A stretch of 64,000 bases of DNA from a bacterium Scap17 (GTDB lineage: Bacteria > Pseudomonadota > Gammaproteobacteria > Pseudomonadales > Halomonadaceae). Every line of letters begins with the position of its first letter. Positions within the stretch are counted from its first letter, which is position 1. The notes below the pieces were generated by a model. That model was given only the letters and a program-made list of their open reading frames with translations. It was not told the origin of the DNA and did not search any database. The stretch covers positions 1,364,001-1,428,000 of the forward strand of contig VINJ01000001.1 of assembly GCA_013376735.1 (NCBI GenBank), read 5' to 3'. Below are positions 40,770 through 50,911 of this stretch, piece after piece. The position numbers and the translations under genes were made by a program.

Positions 40770-41726
40770 ATGGACAAGTTTGAACAGCGACTGGAGCAGG
40801 CTGCGCGGGCTGCATGGTTGTCATATGTCGGTGGACGGACCCAGGACGACATCGCGGTTCAGCTGGGGGTGTCGCGCCCCGGCGTGCAGCGCCTGCTGTC
40901 GTTGGCGCGCCAGGAGCGGCTGGTCAAGATCTCCATCGATCACCCCGTGGCCAGCAGCATGGCGCTGTCGGATACGCTGGTGGAGCACTTCGGGCTGAGC
41001 TTCTGCGATGTGGTGCCCTCTGACACCCAGTCACCGGAAAGCATCGCGGAATATCTGGCGGTGGCGGGTGCCGAACGCTTGGCGTTCTATCTCGGTCGTC
41101 AGCAGCCGCAGACCATTTCGCTGAGCACCGGGCGTGCGGTACGTGCGGCGGTGGAAGCGCTGAGTCGCAGCGAGCGCCCCCAGCATCGCATCGTGTCACT
41201 GGTCGGCAATGTGGCGTTGGATGGCTCTTCCAACCGCTATGACGGCGTGATGCTGCTGGCTGACAAGATCGGCGCTGATCGCTTTCTGCTGCCCGCGCCC
41301 GTGGTGGCGGCCAGCATCGAGGAGAAGGAGTCGCTGCTGAGTCAGAATCTGGTCAAGGCGGTATTCAAGGTCGCCTGTGAGGCCGATGTGGGCATGATCG
41401 GTATCGGGCGTCTCGATGCCCAGGCGACGCTGTTCCAGGATCAGTTCATCAGCGCCGCGGAACGCGATGAGCTGATGGAAGTCGGTGCAGTGGGGGAGTT
41501 GATGGGGTGGCCGCTGGACACCCATGGCCGGCTGATCGATTGTCCGCTGGCGCAGCGCATCACCAGTGTGCCGCTGACCTCGCTCAAGGCGCAGCCGCTG
41601 ATCGGGCTGGCGGGTGGGCACGACAAGGTGCCGGCCATTCTGAGTGCGTTGCGCGGTGGTTGGCTGCAAGGGCTGATCATCGATGAGGTGGCCGCCCAGC
41701 GTGTCTGCGCGGCCCTCAAGGAGTGA
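40770..41726 (+). CDS. SorC-family sugar-responsive regulator of the polyol operon
   Basis: 318 residues from ATG 40770 (GGAAG upstream); the longer frame to 40701 is unlikely. The N-terminal HTH is in YVGGRTQDDIAVQLGVSRPGVQRLLSLARQERLVKI. The sugar-phosphate-binding domain carries ISLSTGRAVRAAVEAL, VSLVGNVALDGSSNRYD, MIGIGRLD and the closing PLIGLAGGHDKVPAIL. SorC proteins bind a phosphorylated sugar and then release or activate their promoter. It sits 400 bp upstream of, and in the same direction as, the polyol ABC operon. Confidence 0.9.
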   Translation: MDKFEQRLEQAARAAWLSYVGGRTQDDIAVQLGVSRPGVQRLLSLARQERLVKISIDHPVASSMALSDTLVEHFGLSFCDVVPSDTQSPESIAEYLAVAGAERLAFYLGRQQPQTISLSTGRAVRAAVEALSRSERPQHRIVSLVGNVALDGSSNRYDGVMLLADKIGADRFLLPAPVVAASIEEKESLLSQNLVKAVFKVACEADVGMIGIGRLDAQATLFQDQFISAAERDELMEVGAVGELMGWPLDTHGRLIDCPLAQRITSVPLTSLKAQPLIGLAGGHDKVPAILSALRGGWLQGLIIDEVAAQRVCAALKE

Positions 41727-42122
41727 GCGGTGGCGGCCTGGGTCTGAAAATCGCCCACCTTTGTTCTTCTCGATGATGGCGCCTTGGCGTGACCTTCCTG
41801 GCGGATGTCATTTTATTAAACGCTGATATTTGCTCAGACTAATTTCAGCACCACCCCAGTGGCCATGCCGCCTTGTGGCCTACACCCAAAGGATCAGATC
41901 CCAAGGTTGTATAGCCCAAGGTATAGCGCTTCAGGGTTTGCTTTTTCACAGGTCTGATCCGATCATTTGTTCACTGAATGACGTTTTGATCGATCGTGTA
42001 TGCGTCGCGATGTCCCGCCAGGACATCCGTTCACCAAGCCGGTTGATGGGAAGGCAACGGTGCCCAAGGCGCTTTTGCCCTCGAAAAGAACAATGCCAAT
42101 AACGCCCCGATGGAGTGCCCTT
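41727..42122 (+). promoter_or_regulatory. Control region of the polyol operon
   Basis: About 395 bases between the SorC gene and smoE. CCCAA(A)GG occurs at 41885, 41900 and 41915, a strict 15-bp period; the last two copies continue with TTGTATAG or TATAG. AT-rich segments (41815-41850 and 41940-41995) could hold the promoter. This is the natural location for the SorC site, but none is proven. Confidence 0.4.
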
Positions 42123-43466
42123 ATGCGCCTACCTCACATCACCAAGTCCCGCCGTCATCTGCTCTCGCTCGCCAGTGTCGCTGCCCTGGCGCCGCTCAGC
42201 GCCCAGGTCAGCGCCGAGACCATCACCGTCGCGACCGTCAACAACGCCGACATGGTGGTCATGCAGAGCCTGACCAGCGAATTCGAGAAGGCGCATCCGG
42301 ACATCACCCTCGACTGGGTGATACTGGAAGAGAACGTGCTGCGTCAGCGTCTGACCACCGATGTGGCGACCCAGGGGGGCCAGTTCGATGTCATGACCAT
42401 CGGCACCTATGAAGTGCCCATCTGGGCCAAGCATGGCTGGCTGACCAAGCTCGACAACCTGCCGGAAGACTATCAGGTCGATGACCTGATCAAGCCGGTG
42501 CGGGATGGTCTGAGCGTGACCGAAGGCGAGAAGAAGGGCCTCTACGCGCTGCCGTTCTATGGCGAAAGCTCCATGCTCTATTACCGTAAGGACCTCTTCG
42601 AGCAGGCCGGTATCGAGATGCCGGAGCAGCCGACCTGGAGCCAGGTCAACGACTGGGCCGCCAAGCTCAACTCCGCGGATGAAGGCGTCTACGGCATCTG
42701 CCTGCGCGGCAAGCCGGGCTGGGGCGAGAACATGGCGGTGCTGGGCACCATGGTCAACAGCTTCGGCGGTCGCTGGTTCAACGAGGAGTGGGAACCGCAG
42801 CTGGATTCCCCGGCCTGGAGCGAGGCCATCAACTTCTACGTCGACATGATGGGCAAGTACGGCCCGCCGGGCGCGACCTCCAACGGCTTCAACGAGAACC
42901 TGGCACTGTTCTCCAGCGGCAAGTGCGGCATGTGGGTCGACGCTACCTCGGCGGCCGGCAAGCTCTACAACCCGAAGGAATCTTCCGTGGCCGACAAGCT
43001 GGGCTTCGCGCCGGCACCGATCGCCAAGACGGAGAAAGGCTCGCATTGGCTGTGGTCCTGGGCGCTGGCGATTCCGGAATCCTCCAAGTCCAAGGATGCC
43101 GCCCAGACCTTCATCACCTGGGCCACCTCCCAGGAATACGTGAACCTGGTCGGCGAGCGTGAAGGCTGGGCCAGCATCCCGCCGGGCACCCGTGTCTCCA
43201 CCTACGAGAACCCGTCCTACAAGGACGCCGCACCCTTCGCCGGCTTCGTGATGGACGCCATCACCAGTGCCGACCCGACCGATCCGACGCTCGAGCCGGT
43301 GCCCTATGTCGGCGTGCAGATGGTGACCATTCCGGAATTCCAGTCCATCGGTACCCAGGTGGGTCAGATGATCGCCGCGGCACTCGCGGGCCAGATGTCG
43401 GTCGACCAGGCCCTGTCCTCGGCCCAGCGTTCCACCGAGCGCACCATGCGCCAGTCGGGTTACTGA
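42123..43466 (+). CDS. smoE: Sorbitol/mannitol-type polyol ABC transporter, binding protein
   Basis: 447 residues from ATG 42123, with GGAG 7 bases upstream. The signal peptide (MRLPHITKSRRHLLSLASVA..., basic n-region) cleaves near QVSA-ET. The mature protein is a family 1 binding protein resembling SmoE/MtlE: ILEENVLRQRLTTDVATQGG, QFDVMTIGTYEVPIW and LYALPFYGESSMLYYRKDLF. It presents polyols (sorbitol, mannitol, arabitol or similar) to the permease. It is first in a nine-gene run ending with xylulokinase. Confidence 0.9.
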   Translation: MRLPHITKSRRHLLSLASVAALAPLSAQVSAETITVATVNNADMVVMQSLTSEFEKAHPDITLDWVILEENVLRQRLTTDVATQGGQFDVMTIGTYEVPIWAKHGWLTKLDNLPEDYQVDDLIKPVRDGLSVTEGEKKGLYALPFYGESSMLYYRKDLFEQAGIEMPEQPTWSQVNDWAAKLNSADEGVYGICLRGKPGWGENMAVLGTMVNSFGGRWFNEEWEPQLDSPAWSEAINFYVDMMGKYGPPGATSNGFNENLALFSSGKCGMWVDATSAAGKLYNPKESSVADKLGFAPAPIAKTEKGSHWLWSWALAIPESSKSKDAAQTFITWATSQEYVNLVGEREGWASIPPGTRVSTYENPSYKDAAPFAGFVMDAITSADPTDPTLEPVPYVGVQMVTIPEFQSIGTQVGQMIAAALAGQMSVDQALSSAQRSTERTMRQSGY

Positions 43467-43703
43467 TCTGATCGAGCGGTCGTGGGGCTGACCTGCTGGT
43501 CCCGCCTCACGACCTCATGGCCTCCCGCCTTGCCTGGAGCTTCAGGTTGAATTGACACCAGGCATGGCGGGACCCCGTCCGACTCCAGCGGCGCTCCCTT
43601 TCTTTCGAGATTCCTGCAACGTCCTCGTGGCGTGGCACGGACAGCCTCTGCCTGAAGGGCGCACCGCAACAACGGACTTCCTCACCGTATCGAAGGACTC
43701 ACC

Positions 43704-44591
43704 ATGCGCACGAGAGCATCCGGACGCACCGTCGGGGGATTGCGAACCCTGTCGCTGCAAGCCCCAGCCGTAAGCCTGTTGTTGATGTGGATGCTGGTAC
43801 CACTGGTCATGACCCTGTGGTTCTCCTTCCAGCGTTACAACCTGATGATGCCGTCGGTGTCGGGCTTTGCCGGCGTCGACAACTATTACTTCCTGCTGAC
43901 CGACCCGTCCCTGTGGACCGCCATGGGCAACACCCTGCTGCTGGTGGGCTGGGTGCTGGTCGCCACCGTGGTCGGCGGCACCCTGCTGGCGGTATTGCTG
44001 CAGCAGGAATTCTTCGGGCGTGGCGTCGCGCGCCTGTTCGTGATCGCGCCGTTCTTCATCATGCCCACCGTGAGCGCCCTGGTGTGGAAGAACATGATGA
44101 TGCACCCGGTCAACGGCATTCTGGCCTGGGTCGCCGGGCTGTTCGGTCTGCCGGCCATCGACTGGTTCGCCAGCCTGCCGCTGACCTCCATCGTGATCAT
44201 CGTCACCTGGCAGTGGCTGCCGTTCGCGGTGCTGATCCTGCTGACCGCCATCCAGTCGCTGGATGACGACCAGGTCGAAGCCGCACGCATGGACGGGGCA
44301 GGGCCGATCGCGATCTTCTTCTACATCACCCTGCCGCACCTCAAGCGTGCCATCAGCGTGGTGGTGATGATCGAGATGATCTTCCTGCTGACCATCTTCG
44401 CCGAGATCTTCGTCACCACCTCCGGTGGACCGGGGCTGGCCTCGACCAACCTGGCCTACCTGATCTACATCCGCGCGCTGCTGGACTTCGATGTGGGTGG
44501 TGCCTCCGCCGGTGGCGTGATCGCCATCATCCTGGCCAATATCGTGGCCTTCTTCCTGGTGCGTACCGTCGCCAAGAATCTCGAGAACTGA
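43704..44591 (+). CDS. smoF: Polyol ABC transporter, permease 1
   Basis: 295 residues with six membrane helices and the EAA loop EAARMDGAGPIAIFFYITLP that docks the ATPase. AAGGA lies 8 bases before ATG 43704. It pairs with the second permease at 44620. A 237-bp spacer separates it from smoE, long for an operon, but no terminator is visible there. Confidence 0.9.
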   Translation: MRTRASGRTVGGLRTLSLQAPAVSLLLMWMLVPLVMTLWFSFQRYNLMMPSVSGFAGVDNYYFLLTDPSLWTAMGNTLLLVGWVLVATVVGGTLLAVLLQQEFFGRGVARLFVIAPFFIMPTVSALVWKNMMMHPVNGILAWVAGLFGLPAIDWFASLPLTSIVIIVTWQWLPFAVLILLTAIQSLDDDQVEAARMDGAGPIAIFFYITLPHLKRAISVVVMIEMIFLLTIFAEIFVTTSGGPGLASTNLAYLIYIRALLDFDVGGASAGGVIAIILANIVAFFLVRTVAKNLEN

Positions 44592-44619
44592 TGACAAGCG
44601 CTCAGCACAGGGAGACTCA

Positions 44620-45507
44620 ATGATGTCGACTTCAACTTCCAATTCCGTGGCCGCCGCCAGCGCTGCCGTCAGTGCCAGTCGCGCGCGCCGCAGCGTGATC
44701 AACAAGAAGCTTGTCCTGACCCTGGTGGCCTGGACCATCGCGCTGGTGATGTTCTTCCCGATCTTCTGGATGATCCTCACCAGCTTCAAGACCGAGGCCG
44801 AGGCGATCGCCACGCCGCCGAGCCTGTTCTTCACGCCCAGCGTCGAGGGCTATATCGAGATCCAGGCACGCGCGGACTACTTCAAGTACGCCATGAACAG
44901 TGTGGTGATCTCACTCGGCGCGACGCTGCTGGCGCTGCTGATCGCGATTCCGTCCGCCTACTCGATGGCCTTCCTGCCCACCAAGCGCACCCAGGGCACG
45001 CTGCTGTGGATGCTCTCCACCAAGATGCTGCCGTCCGTGGGCGTGCTGCTGCCGGTCTACCTGATCTTCCGCGATCTGGGGCTGCTGGATAGCCGTACCG
45101 GCCTGATCATCATCTACATGCTGATGAACCTGCCGATCGTGGTCTGGATGCTCTACACCTTCTTCAAGGACATTCCCAAGGACATTCTCGAAGCCGGTCG
45201 CATGGATGGTGCCAGCACCCTGCAGGAGATCTTCCACCTGCTGTTGCCGCTGACCCTGCCGGGCATCGCCTCCACCGGGCTGCTGTGCGTGATCCTGAGC
45301 TGGAACGAGGCGTTCTGGAGCCTGAACCTGACCACCTCCAACGCCGCGCCGTTGACCGCCTACATCGCCTCCTTCTCCAGTCCTGAAGGACTGTTCTGGG
45401 CCAAGCTGTCCGCGGCTTCGACGCTTGCCATCGCGCCGATCCTGATCTTCGGCTGGATGACCCAGAAGCAGATGGTACGCGGCCTGACCTTCGGTGCCGT
45501 CAAGTAA
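44620..45507 (+). CDS. smoG: Polyol ABC transporter, permease 2
   Basis: 295 residues; a polar Ala/Ser-rich start of about 25 residues, then six helices. The EAA motif is [44 protein letters not shown] is the typical C-terminal region of SmoG/MtlG permeases. It begins 28 bp after smoF. Confidence 0.9.
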   Translation: MMSTSTSNSVAAASAAVSASRARRSVINKKLVLTLVAWTIALVMFFPIFWMILTSFKTEAEAIATPPSLFFTPSVEGYIEIQARADYFKYAMNSVVISLGATLLALLIAIPSAYSMAFLPTKRTQGTLLWMLSTKMLPSVGVLLPVYLIFRDLGLLDSRTGLIIIYMLMNLPIVVWMLYTFFKDIPKDILEAGRMDGASTLQEIFHLLLPLTLPGIASTGLLCVILSWNEAFWSLNLTTSNAAPLTAYIASFSSPEGLFWAKLSAASTLAIAPILIFGWMTQKQMVRGLTFGAVK

Positions 45508-45558
45508 CGGTTCGCCATACGCATGTTGCACGCATGCCATGCCACCCAAATTTGCCAT

Positions 45559-45578
45559 CACCTGCCCACGGGCAGGTG
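45559..45578 (+). promoter_or_regulatory. Perfect hairpin just upstream of the transporter ATPase gene
   Basis: CACCTGCCC-ac-GGGCAGGTG, a 9-bp inverted repeat 4 bases before the AAGGA of smoK and with no T run. It may stabilise the upstream mRNA or tune ATPase translation. Confidence 0.45.
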
Positions 45579-45596
45579 CGGATAAGGAAACTTCCC

Positions 45597-46844
<1,248 letters not shown>

Positions 46845-46885
46845 ACCGGACAGCAGGAAAGCTGACGGCCAGAGAGGAGGACGAG

Positions 46886-47596
46886 ATGAGTACCCCCTTG
46901 CAGCAGGTGATCTTCGATTGTGATGGCGTACTGGTGGACAGTGAGGTACTGGCCGAGGAGGAGCTGAGTCGCCAGCTGGGCGAGTGGCTGCCGGACCTCG
47001 ACACCGAGGCCGAGCTGCGCGCGGCGCTGGGCATGACCACCGAGGCCATCCTGGGGCACCTGGAGGCCATGAGCGCTCACACTCTGCCGCCGCAGGCGAT
47101 GGAGCGCATCGACCACGCCATCGAGTCGCGTCTGGCGAAGGAGCTTGCGCCCATCACCGGCATGGCGGACCTGCTGGAGGGGCTGTTGGCCGATGGCGTG
47201 GCCGTGGCGATCGTCTCCAACAGTGCCGAGCGGCGGGTGCGCGCCTCGCTGGCCGCCACCGGTCTGGACCGCTGGCTGGGGTCGGTGCCGCTGTTCACGG
47301 CCGAGCAGGTCGCGCGACCCAAGCCCGCGCCGGATGTCTATCAGCTGGCGCTGCGTCAGCTGGGGCGCGATGCCCATGAGTGCGTGGTGGTCGAGGATAG
47401 CCTCGCTGGCGTCAGCGCGGCGGTCGCGGCCGGTCTGCGCGTGATCGGCTTCACCGGTGCCGGGCATATTCCGCCGGGTCACGCCCAGCGCCAGCAGGAG
47501 GCGGGTGCCTGGCAGAGCCGTGCGAGCATCCACGAAGTCAGTGTGCTGATCCGTCAGCTGCGTATCGGTCAGGCCAGCGACCTGAGCGCCACTTGA
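46886..47596 (+). CDS. HAD-superfamily phosphatase of the polyol operon
   Basis: 236 residues from ATG 46886, preceded by GAGGAGG at 5 bases; ATG 46841, overlapping smoK, is an alternative. It is a beta-phosphoglucomutase-like HAD with motif I FDCDGVLVDSE, motif II IVSNSAE, the lysine in RPKPAPDVY and motif IV VVVEDSLAGVSAA. It probably dephosphorylates a sugar or polyol phosphate, perhaps relieving accumulation of toxic intermediates. Such HAD proteins commonly accompany Smo/Mtl operons. The substrate is unknown. Confidence 0.88.
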   Translation: MSTPLQQVIFDCDGVLVDSEVLAEEELSRQLGEWLPDLDTEAELRAALGMTTEAILGHLEAMSAHTLPPQAMERIDHAIESRLAKELAPITGMADLLEGLLADGVAVAIVSNSAERRVRASLAATGLDRWLGSVPLFTAEQVARPKPAPDVYQLALRQLGRDAHECVVVEDSLAGVSAAVAAGLRVIGFTGAGHIPPGHAQRQQEAGAWQSRASIHEVSVLIRQLRIGQASDLSAT

Positions 47597-47639
47597 GCAT
47601 CACATGATCATCACATGAGCACCGGCAAGGGGTAACAAC

Positions 47640-48482
47640 ATGCAGACGCTATCCAGGGCCGCTGGCAGTGAAGCGCTGACCTCGCCACGCAGTGCCCGGC
47701 TCGCCGGCAAGGTGGCGGTGGTCACCGGCGCTGCAGGCGGCATCGGCCTGGCCATCGCTACCCGCTACGTCGCCGAAGGCGCCTATGTGGCGCTGGCGGA
47801 CATCAATGGCGAGGCCGCCGAGCGTGCCGCGAAGCGACTGCGCGAGCAGGCCGGGCCTCAGGCACGCGTGCTGGCGGTGACGCTGGATGTGACCTCCAGC
47901 GTCTCGCGTCAGAGCATGCTGGAATGCGTGCAGGCACAGTTGGGGCCGATCGACATTCTGGTCAACAATGCGGCCGTCTTTGCCATGGCGCCGGTGCTGG
48001 AGGTCAGCGAGGGCATGCTGCGCCACCAGCTGGCGGTCAATGTCGAGGGCCTGTTCTTCACTCTGCAGGCGGTGGCCAGAACCATGGTCGAGCGCGGGCA
48101 GGGTGGCAAGATCATCAACATGGCCTCCCAGGCCGGACGACGCGGCGAGGCGCTGGTCAGCGCCTATTGTGCCTCCAAGGCTGCCGTGATCAGCCTGACC
48201 CAGTCCTGCGGGCTTGATCTCATCCGCCACGGCATCAATGTCAATGGCATCGCGCCGGGCGTGGTGGACACGCCGATGTGGGACCAGGTCGATGCGCTGT
48301 TCGCTCACTACGAACAGCGCCCGCTGGGCGAGAAGAAACGCCTGGTTGGCGAGGCGGTACCCTATGGACGCATGGGCAGGCCTGACGACCACATCGGCGC
48401 CGCGGTATTTCTGGCCTGTGAAGACAGCGATTTCGTCGTCGCCCAGACACTCAATGTCGACGGTGGCAACTGGATGAGCTAA
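47640..48482 (+). CDS. Short-chain polyol dehydrogenase (sorbitol/iditol 2-dehydrogenase-like)
   Basis: 280 residues; a 20-residue extension precedes the Rossmann fold. Cofactor motif TGAAGGIG, D in LADIN (prefers NAD), NNAA, catalytic Ser in NMASQAG and YCASK. PGVVDTPMWDQVD is typical of SmoS-like enzymes. It oxidises an imported polyol to a ketose, such as sorbitol to fructose or arabitol to xylulose. It lies between the transporter genes and two kinases that would phosphorylate those ketoses. Confidence 0.9.
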   Translation: MQTLSRAAGSEALTSPRSARLAGKVAVVTGAAGGIGLAIATRYVAEGAYVALADINGEAAERAAKRLREQAGPQARVLAVTLDVTSSVSRQSMLECVQAQLGPIDILVNNAAVFAMAPVLEVSEGMLRHQLAVNVEGLFFTLQAVARTMVERGQGGKIINMASQAGRRGEALVSAYCASKAAVISLTQSCGLDLIRHGINVNGIAPGVVDTPMWDQVDALFAHYEQRPLGEKKRLVGEAVPYGRMGRPDDHIGAAVFLACEDSDFVVAQTLNVDGGNWMS

Positions 48483-48542
48483 GGATGAAGAACGCCTTCC
48501 ATCCTGCAGCAAGCGGTGTGCATCCATGAATGAGGTAGTCAC

Positions 48543-49244
48543 GTGACATCTTTACCCGATTCTCGTCTGGCCCACATGTCGCCCTCGCTGGGTGACATGG
48601 CCAGCCGTGTGCTGGCGGAACACGCCTCCAGTCAGCGCACACGTACCGTCGTGGCTCTCGCCGGTCCTCCCGCAGCGGGCAAGTCGACCCTGTCGGAATC
48701 CCTGTGCGAGACCCTCAATGCGCTGGAACCCGGCATCGCCGTGGTGGTGCCGATGGATGGCTATCACTACGACAACGCCGTGCTGGCGCCGCTGGGGCTG
48801 CTATACGTCAAGGGTGCCCCGGAAACCTTCGATGCGCGCGGGCTCTATCATGATCTCGTCAGGGTGCGCGCCAATGATGGCCCGGTCGCCGTGCCGGTCT
48901 TCGATCGCCCGCTGGACCTGGCACGTGCCGGTGGCCGCGTGGTCGAGAATCACCATCGCATCGTGCTGGTCGAGGGCAATTATCTGCTGCTGCGCCACGC
49001 GCCCTGGGATGCATTGCTCGGCCTGTTCGACATCAGCATCTTCCTGGATATCGAGGATGAGGTGCTGGTGCCGCGCCTGCTGCACCGCTGGCGCGAGATG
49101 GGCCAGGACGCGCGCGGTGCCCACGAGCGCACCCATCACAAGGACATGCTCAACGCGCACCTGATCAAGCAGGACTCGCTCAACGCCGATTGGCGTTGGC
49201 GCCTCGCGAATGCTCCCATCGGCCGCGACGGGGATGACAGCTGA
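48543..49244 (+). CDS. P-loop nucleoside/sugar kinase-like protein (uridine kinase/FrcK type)
   Basis: 233 residues with GTG start 48543 (GAGG upstream); ATG 48576 is possible. Walker A is AGPPAAGKST. MDGYHYDNAVL, APETFDARG and VPVFDRPLDLA follow the uridine kinase/phosphoribulokinase-like fold, and IVLVEGNYLLL is Walker B. Similar proteins in rhizobial fructose loci are called FrcK. In this operon it is a candidate fructokinase-like enzyme, but the substrate is inferred only from position. Its stop is directly followed by the start of xylB (TGAATG). Confidence 0.8.
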   Translation: MTSLPDSRLAHMSPSLGDMASRVLAEHASSQRTRTVVALAGPPAAGKSTLSESLCETLNALEPGIAVVVPMDGYHYDNAVLAPLGLLYVKGAPETFDARGLYHDLVRVRANDGPVAVPVFDRPLDLARAGGRVVENHHRIVLVEGNYLLLRHAPWDALLGLFDISIFLDIEDEVLVPRLLHRWREMGQDARGAHERTHHKDMLNAHLIKQDSLNADWRWRLANAPIGRDGDDS

Positions 49245-50786
49245 ATGACGGATGGCAGGGAGAGCCTCATGTGGGTAGGCGTTGACTGCGGGACCCAGAG
49301 TACCAAGGTGGTGATCGTCGATCCGGCCTGCGGGAGCATCGTGGCCCAGGGCCAGCGCAGTCATGCGCTGCAGGAAGGCGCCAACGGGCGCCGCGAGCAG
49401 GACCCGCAGGACTGGGTGGCGGCGCTTGAGGGCGCCTTCGATGATGCACTGGCCACCTCGCGGCTGGACCCGCAGCGCATCGCGGCGATCGGGGTGTCGG
49501 GCCAGCAGCATGGCATGGTGGTACTGGATGAGGCGGGCGCGCCGCTGCATCCGGCCAAGCTGTGGTGCGATACCGAGACCAGCGAGCATAACGCCGCCCT
49601 GATCGAGGCGCTGGGAGGCGAGACAGGCTGTCTCCAGGCGCTTGGCCTGGTGCTGCAGACCGGCTACACCGCCTCCAAGCTTGCCTGGTTGCGAGAGCGG
49701 CATCCCGAGCGCTATCAGCGCATCGCCAGCATCCTGCTGCCGCATGACTATCTCAACTTCTGGCTGACCGGCGAGCGCGTCGCTGAATACGGCGATGCCT
49801 CGGGCACCGGCTATTTCGATACGCGGCGGCGCTGCTGGCATCAGGAGGTCTTCGCGCAGATCGCCCCGGGACTTGACGCCCGGCGCGTGCTGCCCCGATT
49901 GATCGAATCCCATCAGCCTGCCGGGCGCATTCGTCCCGAGATCGCCGCGCGCTTCGGACTGCGTGACGACGTCATCGTCTCCAGTGGCGGCGGCGACAAC
50001 ATGATGAGCGCCATCGGTACCGGCAATATCGCGCCGGGGCGGGTGACGCTGAGCATGGGCACCTCCGGCACGGTATGTGCATGGTCGGCGGACTATCCGG
50101 CCGGCTGTGATCCTCAGGTGGCGGCCTTCAGTGCCAGCGATGGCGGCTGGCTGCCGCTGGTATGCACCATGAATGTGACCTCGGCCACCACCCGCGTACG
50201 CGAGATGTTCGGCTTCGACATCGCCACCTTTTCCACCCGGGTGGCAAGCGCCCCGCGCGGAGCCGAGGGTGTGCAGGTGCTGCCGTTCTTCAATGGCGAA
50301 CGCGTGCCGATGCTGCCGCGTGCCCAGGCCAGTTTCCATGGGCTGGATAGCCGCAATGCCACCCCGGCCAACCTGTGTCGCGCGACCATGGAAGGCGCAA
50401 GCTACGGCCTGCGCTACGCACTCGAGTGCATGGGGTCGCTCGGTAGTGAGGCGCGTCAGATCCGTCTGGTGGGCGGTGGCGCCAGAAGTCCGCTGTGGCG
50501 TCAGATGCTGGCCGACATTCTCGGCCTCGAGGTGGTCTGCCCGCAGGTGACCGAGGCCGCAGCATTAGGCGCCGCCATTCAGGCAGGTTGGTGTCTGGGC
50601 CAGTCAGGCGATGAAGGGCAGGGTCGCCCCAGCGAGACGCTTGAGCAATTGTGTGAGCGGCTGGTCGCGCTGGATCATGCGACACTCGCCCAGCCCCAGG
50701 CAGAAGGCGTGGCCGCCTACCGCAAGGGCTACGCCGATTACCGCGCGCTGCTGGAAGCCGAGCACGGCATTGCCGCCGGTGGCTGA
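49245..50786 (+). CDS. xylB: Xylulokinase
   Basis: 513 residues from ATG 49245 (ATG 49269, with GGGAG 7 bases upstream, is a good alternative). It is a FGGY kinase: VGVDCGTQSTKVVIVD (phosphate 1), GVSGQQHGMV and KLWCDTETSEH (substrate site), GGGDNMMSAIGTG, and LVGGGARSPLWRQMLADI near the C terminus. It phosphorylates D-xylulose to xylulose 5-phosphate for the pentose phosphate pathway. It is last gene of the polyol operon, so D-arabitol or xylitol use is likely along with hexitols. Confidence 0.93.
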   Translation: MTDGRESLMWVGVDCGTQSTKVVIVDPACGSIVAQGQRSHALQEGANGRREQDPQDWVAALEGAFDDALATSRLDPQRIAAIGVSGQQHGMVVLDEAGAPLHPAKLWCDTETSEHNAALIEALGGETGCLQALGLVLQTGYTASKLAWLRERHPERYQRIASILLPHDYLNFWLTGERVAEYGDASGTGYFDTRRRCWHQEVFAQIAPGLDARRVLPRLIESHQPAGRIRPEIAARFGLRDDVIVSSGGGDNMMSAIGTGNIAPGRVTLSMGTSGTVCAWSADYPAGCDPQVAAFSASDGGWLPLVCTMNVTSATTRVREMFGFDIATFSTRVASAPRGAEGVQVLPFFNGERVPMLPRAQASFHGLDSRNATPANLCRATMEGASYGLRYALECMGSLGSEARQIRLVGGGARSPLWRQMLADILGLEVVCPQVTEAAALGAAIQAGWCLGQSGDEGQGRPSETLEQLCERLVALDHATLAQPQAEGVAAYRKGYADYRALLEAEHGIAAGG

Positions 50787-50828
50787 GCACGTTGTCAGAG
50801 CTCGATACATCAGCGCGTCACGTCAAAA

Positions 50829-50869
50829 CACATCGCCCCCGCCGAGTCTCACTCGACGGGGGCGATGTG
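50829..50869. terminator. Bidirectional terminator after the polyol operon
   Basis: CACATCGCCCCCG pairs with CGGGGGCGATGTG, with an inner CGAGT/ACTCG after one mismatch. It is shared with the convergent aldo/keto reductase gene. Confidence 0.8.
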
Positions 50870-50911
50870 ATTCACGCGCTTGACTGCATCAGTCGCGGCT
50901 CAGGTACGGGC

